Source: Gammaproteobacteria bacterium (lineage in GTDB: Bacteria; Pseudomonadota; Gammaproteobacteria; Xanthomonadales; SZUA-36). From it: a stretch of DNA of 39,325 nucleotides. Shown in pieces: positions 35,135 through 39,325 of the stretch. The translations under genes and the position numbers were made by a program. Under the pieces are notes generated by a model. The model saw only the letters and a program-made list of their open reading frames with translations. It searched no databases and was not told the DNA's origin. The DNA is taken from positions 1 through 39,325 of the forward strand of contig JAJRRA010000021.1 of the NCBI GenBank assembly GCA_024279945.1, in the 5' to 3' direction. The first letter of the stretch is position 1. Every line of letters begins with the position of its first letter.

Positions 35135-36685
35135 ATGAATAGCAAAGGATTTGATCTGAATTCAAACCGTAATCTGGTCGTCTTCTTAACCTTTTTTCTG
35201 TGGATCTTCATCTTCCTCTCGCCAGGGTCGGCATTCGCCGAAGATTATGTAGGTTCCGAAGCCTGTCAGGTCTGCCATGAAGAAAACTACAACGACTGGA
35301 AGGTGTCCGGACACCCCTACAAGCTGATGAAGAGCGAGGAGGCCCGCAACAGACCCATCCCCTTACCGGGTGGTTTTAGCTGGGATGACATTTCCTACGT
35401 CATCGGCGGTTACAAATGGAAATCACGCTATATGGGCGATGATGGTTTTATCATCACCACCACCTTCGACCGGGTCGGTAATCCGGTATCCGGCCAGAAC
35501 CAGTACAACGCCCTGACCGGTACCTGGTCCGATTACCACCCGGATCAGGTAAAGCCCTATGACTGCGGCGCCTGCCATACCACCGGCTGGGTAGCGGATG
35601 AGGACGCGGAGACCGACAATGACCTCTCGGACAATCAGGATGGCCTGCCCGGTATCTACGGGACCTTCAAATTCGGTGGTATCCAGTGCGAAGCCTGTCA
35701 TGGCCCGGGAGACGAGATGTCAGTGGACGCATCTGCTGATTTCTGCGGAACCTGCCACATTCGGGGCGATGCCGACACGATACCAGCCAGCGGCGGTTTC
35801 ATCCGACACCATGAACAGTTCAATGAGTTCCTGGCCGGCCCGCACTCCGTGCTGGAATGCGTAACCTGCCATGATCCGCACAAGCGGGCAGAGTTCTCGA
35901 TCGTCAACGAGTGCGAGGACTGCCATAACAACGTTGCCGAATCTTACGCCAGTGACCCGATGGCCGGACAAGGCGTTGAATGCGAGGATTGCCATATGCC
36001 CTTTGCAAGCAAATCTGCACAGGCGCTTGGCGATTATGAGGGTGACATCAAAACCCACCTGTTCTACATCAACATCGACCCGAATGCCAACATGTTCACC
36101 GAAGATGGCGGCTTTGTCGCACTGGATGCCAATGGCAAAGGCGCAGTCACACTGGACTATGCATGCAAGCGTTGTCACAAGAATACGGATATGAACGAAC
36201 TGGCGAGATTCGCCAAAAACTTCCATGCCCGGAAACTGACTGATGTCGGGCTTAATCCGGGTTTGACCGGAACATGGTGGAACTCCGAACGGGCCGGTGA
36301 AGGCTTCCAGCTTGAGTTTGGATACGCGGGTGACGAATTGTCCCTGTTTGCGACTTTCTACACCTACGACAGCACGGGTAAGCAGGTATGGCTAACCGCA
36401 CAGCCAAGCGCGCCGGGTTTGCCGGCAAATGGTACAACGGCAAATATCGATGTATTCATCACCGATGGAGCCAAGTGGGGCGATGATTTTGAAACTGCTG
36501 ATGTCAACCTGACACAGTGGGGCACAGGATCGCTCTCGTTCATCACTTGCGCCAGGGGCAAGATTACCTTAAAGCCCAGCGATGACATGAAAGACCAGGG
36601 TTTCAGGAACCTGTCGTATGACCTGACGCGCGACTTACTTGAGTCCGGCATTCAGTGCCCGACCTTCAGGGGCAACCCGCAGTAA
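35135..36685 (+). CDS. Octaheme c-type cytochrome with C-terminal GEG-type domain
   Basis: 516 residues; AGGAGG precedes the ATG. A signal peptide (to about residue 35, GSAFAE) directs export. Eight CxxCH sites begin at about residues 44, 144, 185, 204, 242, 260, 283 and 344. The N-terminal YVGSEACQVCHEENYNDWKVSGHPYK is typical of cytochrome c554-like multiheme proteins. Residues ~376-510 form a separate heme-free domain (GLTGTWWNSERAGEGFQLEF, FATFYTYDSTGKQVWLTAQ), like a beta-rich module seen in secreted proteins of gammaproteobacteria. The fusion is unusual to me. It is divergent from the MtrAB-like pair and could be the partner that exchanges electrons with it (inference). Confidence 0.82.
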   Translation: MNSKGFDLNSNRNLVVFLTFFLWIFIFLSPGSAFAEDYVGSEACQVCHEENYNDWKVSGHPYKLMKSEEARNRPIPLPGGFSWDDISYVIGGYKWKSRYMGDDGFIITTTFDRVGNPVSGQNQYNALTGTWSDYHPDQVKPYDCGACHTTGWVADEDAETDNDLSDNQDGLPGIYGTFKFGGIQCEACHGPGDEMSVDASADFCGTCHIRGDADTIPASGGFIRHHEQFNEFLAGPHSVLECVTCHDPHKRAEFSIVNECEDCHNNVAESYASDPMAGQGVECEDCHMPFASKSAQALGDYEGDIKTHLFYINIDPNANMFTEDGGFVALDANGKGAVTLDYACKRCHKNTDMNELARFAKNFHARKLTDVGLNPGLTGTWWNSERAGEGFQLEFGYAGDELSLFATFYTYDSTGKQVWLTAQPSAPGLPANGTTANIDVFITDGAKWGDDFETADVNLTQWGTGSLSFITCARGKITLKPSDDMKDQGFRNLSYDLTRDLLESGIQCPTFRGNPQ

Positions 36686-36758
36686 GTAGTGGCTGAGAAG
36701 AATAGCCGGCTGAATAACGAAGCGCAGAGCTGAAAACAGCCGCCATTCACTGAGAAAT

Positions 36759-36778
36759 GCGCCGCCTCCGGGCGGCGC
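36759..36778 (+). terminator. GC-rich hairpin after the octaheme cytochrome
   Basis: Arms GCGCCGCC (36759-36766) and GGCGGCGC (36771-36778) flank TCCG; only two T follow. Located 74 bases after the octaheme stop. Confidence 0.6.
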
Positions 36779-36857
36779 TTGGGTCGATCGGCCGAGTCCC
36801 TGACCCGGAAGGAATCGGGAGTTTTACTTTCAGTTGTCCGTAAGATAACTTTGGAAA

Positions 36858-36963
36858 TCAGGCTCCCGGACTCTTGACCGGCCGGGATGAACTGTGGGTG
36901 TGAACTACTTTCCACTGGCCGTCAAGCTTACGGAAGAGGAAAGTTTCATAACCCTTGTTGAAC
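36858..36963 (-). pseudogene. 3' fragment of a SnoaL/DUF4440-like gene cut by the IS element
   Basis: Reading the minus strand up to the IS edge gives [19 protein letters not shown], then [14 protein letters not shown] and a TGA at 36858-36860. This is the typical C-terminus of SnoaL-like/CaMKII-association (DUF4440) proteins. The frame is lost beyond 36963, right at the proposed IS boundary. The 5' part was not found on the other side of the element inside the window. Confidence 0.7.
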
Positions 36964-37050
36964 GAAGCCGCTCTGCGGCAGGATAAATCCCTCATCTAAA
37001 GGTAAGCTCCTGAGTTGCCCACTGTCGGGCATTAACGAAGGAGTTTACCA

Positions 37051-37955
37051 ATGAATGAGCATGAACAGAAACGCTTTGACACGCTTTACCAACGGCATGT
37101 CCGGGCACTCAAGTTGCATGGATATGCCGCCAGCACCATTGATGTTTATTCCCGGGCTGTGCGGCGTTTGGCCACCTATTACGATTGCGTTCCCGATCAG
37201 CTCAGTATCGAGCAACTGGAAATCTATTTCGCCGAACTGATTGAGTCCCACTCCTGGGCAACCGTGCGTGTCGACCGCAATGGCCTGCAGTTCTTCTGGC
37301 AGCACGCGCTGAAGACGGAGTGGGACTGGGTGAAGATCATCAAGCCACCACAGGTGCGTACCTTGCCGGATGTCCTGACCGTCGGTGAAGTCGAACAACT
37401 CATTGCTGCGGCCCGCCAGTTACGCTATCGGGTCTTTGTCCTGGCAACCTATTCCATGGGACTGCGCTTGAGCGAAACATTGTCCTTGCAGGTGGGGGAT
37501 GTGGATGCGGCACGCGGTCGGGTTCATATCCGCCGTGGCAAGGGCCACCGGGATCGCTTTGTACCCCTTCCAGATCTCACCTGCCAGGCTTTGCGGGCGC
37601 TGTGGACCAAACACCGCCATCCGCGTTTGCTGTTTCCCCATGCCGTGGGTTCGCCAGACCGCATTCGCCGCGCCACCGCCCACATGAATCGCGGGGGAAC
37701 ACAAAAAGCTGTGAAGGTCTTGCTGGGTGAGTGCGGGATAAAAAAAAGATATCCATTCATTCCCTGCGCCACAGCTTTGCCACCCACCTGCTGGAACAGG
37801 GCCTGAGCCTACGCCATATCCAGGGCCTGCTGGGTCACGCCAGCCCCACCACCACCGCACTCTATGCGCGCCTGACCGAGGCCACCGAACAAGACGCAGC
37901 GGCCACCATTAACCGTCTGGTCAACAAACTGCACGTCGATCTGAGGAGGCTATGA
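37051..37955 (+). pseudogene. Tyrosine recombinase/integrase, split by a -1 shift at an A8 run
   Basis: The N-terminal core-binding domain and most of the catalytic domain lie in frame from ATG 37051 (GGAG upstream). The catalytic Arg is in YSMGLRLSETLSLQVGDVD. At 37740-37747 there is a run of eight A; in the zero frame it gives a short tail ending at 37806. The -1 frame continues with the remaining catalytic parts, [32 protein letters not shown] (Arg/His, His and Tyr residues), to 37955. A -1 shift on A AAA AAA restores [16 protein letters not shown]. It may be a decayed gene or use programmed frameshifting or transcript slippage. It overlaps the transposase start. Confidence 0.85.
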
Positions 37956-37957
37956 TC

Positions 37958-39007
37958 ATGCAACTGGCCTCCCTGGTTCATCATTACCTCGTCGCATTCA
38001 AGGCCAAATACGCAGCCCAACTCTTACCCAGCCACCTCAGAGCCATCGGCGCGATACGACGATGCCGCACGCCCAGTTGCGGTCACATGCTATTGCATTG
38101 TTCCGAATGCACCGAACAACTCTGGCGTCCTCAGTCCTGCGGTCACCGCAGTTGTCCCCAGTGCCAGAACCATGAAGCCAGTCAGTGGCTGGATCGGCAA
38201 AAAGCCAAATTGCTGCCGGTAGAATACTTCATGGTGACCTTCACCTTGCCCTGTGAACTCAGAGCACTGGCCTGGCGTCATCAAACCACCCTCTATAAGC
38301 TCTTGTTCGCCACCGCTGCCAGCACCTTGAAGGATTTTGGCCTCAACTCAAAACAACTGGGGGCGGATATGGGCATGACGGCGGTACTGCACACCCATTC
38401 CCGGCGTCTGGACTATCACCCCCATTTACATGTCGTCATACCAGGCGGGGGTGTCAACAAAACCACCCGGCAATGGAAAAAGACCCGCGGTAAGTACCTG
38501 TTCAAGCACACGGCCCTGGCCAAAGTCTTTCGCGCTCGTTTACTGGCTGCGATCAAGGCCGCTGGCCTGACTCTGCCCGCCAAGCTTCCGGATCAATGGG
38601 TGGTGGACTGCAAGCATGTCGGTAAAGGCAAACCGGCCTTGAAATACTTGTCGCGTTACCTTTATCGCGGCGTGATCAGTGAAAACAACATCGTTGCCAA
38701 TCACCACGGCAAAGTGACCTTCAAGTACCTCGACAGCGGAACCGGACAGACTCGATACCGCACGCTCAAGGGCGAGGACTTCCTGTGGCTGGTGCTGCAG
38801 CATGTCCTGCCCAAGGGCTTTCGCCGGGTCCGGGATTATGGTTTTTTACACGGTAATGCGAAGAAACTGCTGACGCTGATTCAACTCACTCTGAAGGTCA
38901 TGATCACCGCCAAATCCGCACGACCCCGGCCGGTGTTCAGCTGCCCCAGGTGCCAATCACCGATGCACATCCTGGGCTTTATCCGGCCTGTCTGGGCATC
39001 GGGGTAG
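37958..39007 (+). CDS. IS91-family HUH transposase
   Basis: About 349 residues from ATG 37958, 8 bases after GGAGG (an ATG at 37952 is too close). An N-terminal Cys/His zinc-binding domain (RTPSCGHMLLHCSECTEQ...CGHRSCPQCQN) is followed by the HUH motif in YHPHLHVVIPGGG and a later Tyr-rich helix (YLSRYLYRGVI) that would hold the catalytic Tyr. IS91 proteins nick DNA and move by rolling-circle replication. A C-terminal CPRCQSPMHILGFIRP ends it as usual for the family. The length is normal, so it looks intact. Confidence 0.93.
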   Translation: MQLASLVHHYLVAFKAKYAAQLLPSHLRAIGAIRRCRTPSCGHMLLHCSECTEQLWRPQSCGHRSCPQCQNHEASQWLDRQKAKLLPVEYFMVTFTLPCELRALAWRHQTTLYKLLFATAASTLKDFGLNSKQLGADMGMTAVLHTHSRRLDYHPHLHVVIPGGGVNKTTRQWKKTRGKYLFKHTALAKVFRARLLAAIKAAGLTLPAKLPDQWVVDCKHVGKGKPALKYLSRYLYRGVISENNIVANHHGKVTFKYLDSGTGQTRYRTLKGEDFLWLVLQHVLPKGFRRVRDYGFLHGNAKKLLTLIQLTLKVMITAKSARPRPVFSCPRCQSPMHILGFIRPVWASG

Positions 39008-39325
39008 GACGCTAAAACGGCCAACCCGCCACTCACCTCACACAGGAGACCAGCGTCACTTTATGACCAAAACCAACGTGTTCGGTTAGCCTTGCAACGG
39101 GCCAGGGACATGTTCGCCCGCCAGAAAGTGACTGATCAAACCCCCGCACTTCCCACCTGAGTTGCAAAAAAGATATTTGCTTATATAGAGTTTGCTCAGA
39201 ATATCAGAACGCCTCTGTTTGATTCAAAACACCCTCAACCGGCGCTCGGCAGGTGCAAAGAACCCTCCGGTAACCACACATTACCCATTCCACAAGAGGT
39301 AATAGCGGTAATCCGGTGGCTGCAA
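39008..39325. other. Region right of the transposase, no gene recognised
   Basis: These 318 bases show no convincing open frame. Small inverted repeats (GCAAA...TTTGC near 39163-39180; GGTAA...TTACC near 39271-39288) and two GTTC tetramers (near 39079 and 39113) could mark the right end of the IS, but none is decisive. Confidence 0.5.

Larger units (their letters stand above)
36964..39007 (+). mobile_element. IS91-family element with tyrosine recombinase gene
   Basis: The left edge is placed after GAAC (36960-36963), since IS91-family elements insert next to GAAC/GTTC or CTTG/CAAG tetramers and the neighbouring gene breaks here. A hairpin GCCGC-TCT-GCGGC (36967-36979) follows just inside, as is common at IS91 ends. 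The element carries a recombinase and a HUH transposase. The right end was not located; it must be at or beyond 39007. Confidence 0.7.

Overview
The window looks like a chromosomal segment of a Gram-negative gammaproteobacterium, probably marine or sediment-dwelling. Lipoprotein and Sec signal peptides, an MtrB/PioB-type outer-membrane barrel, many periplasmic c-type cytochromes, and complete mer, ars and czc-type metal resistance modules support this. I could not assign a genus; a sulfur-metabolising lineage (Woeseiales/Chromatiales-like) is a guess from gene content only. No rRNA, tRNA or CRISPR was recognised.

Layout. 1-4.5 kb: 3' end of a molybdenum hydroxylase large subunit and a CoxG-like protein, a membrane-anchored LuxR-type regulator, a cytochrome b561-like protein, a DUF202 protein and a leucine-rich-repeat lipoprotein. 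4.5-8.3 kb: a plus-strand run of a PLP gamma-lyase, a transglutaminase-like protein and an Asp/Glu racemase, convergent with a D-cysteine desulfhydrase/cysteate lyase-type enzyme; this resembles sulfur amino acid catabolism. 8.3-12.2 kb: a small secreted protein, two hexaheme c7/c3-like cytochromes, and divergently a fused ATP sulfurylase-APS kinase. 12.2-15.9 kb: a terminator whose arm has been amplified into a tandem array, a non-pyrrolysine MttB-family methyltransferase, a double-ACT protein and a secreted amidohydrolase. 15.9-18.3 kb: ArsR-rhodanese regulator, SQR-like flavoprotein and DsrE-like protein, with matching candidate operators at the regulator start and upstream of dsrE. 18.6-23.1 kb: merTPA with divergent merR and a textbook 19-bp-spacer promoter, then arsR-arsC-acr3. 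23.2-31.5 kb: CzcI-like peptide, czcCBA, a PII-like gene and a P1B-type ATPase, all on the plus strand. 31.5-36.7 kb: an MtrB-like barrel, an MtrA/DmsE-like decaheme cytochrome and a divergent octaheme cytochrome with an unusual C-terminal domain, with a perfect FNR/ANR box between the divergent genes. 36.9-39.0 kb: an IS91-family element with a tyrosine recombinase gene, which cuts off a SnoaL/DUF4440-like gene.

The 9-36 kb part reads as a redox, sulfur and metal resistance island. Several genes carry damage: in-frame TAA codons interrupt czcC and the decaheme cytochrome, the recombinase is split by a -1 shift at a run of eight A, and the SnoaL gene is truncated at the IS edge. The best candidates for something new are the MtrAB-octaheme electron-transfer locus, the ArsR-rhodanese/SQR/DsrE regulon with its shared palindromes, and the recombinase frameshift site. 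All function calls are from reading the translations; no database search was made.
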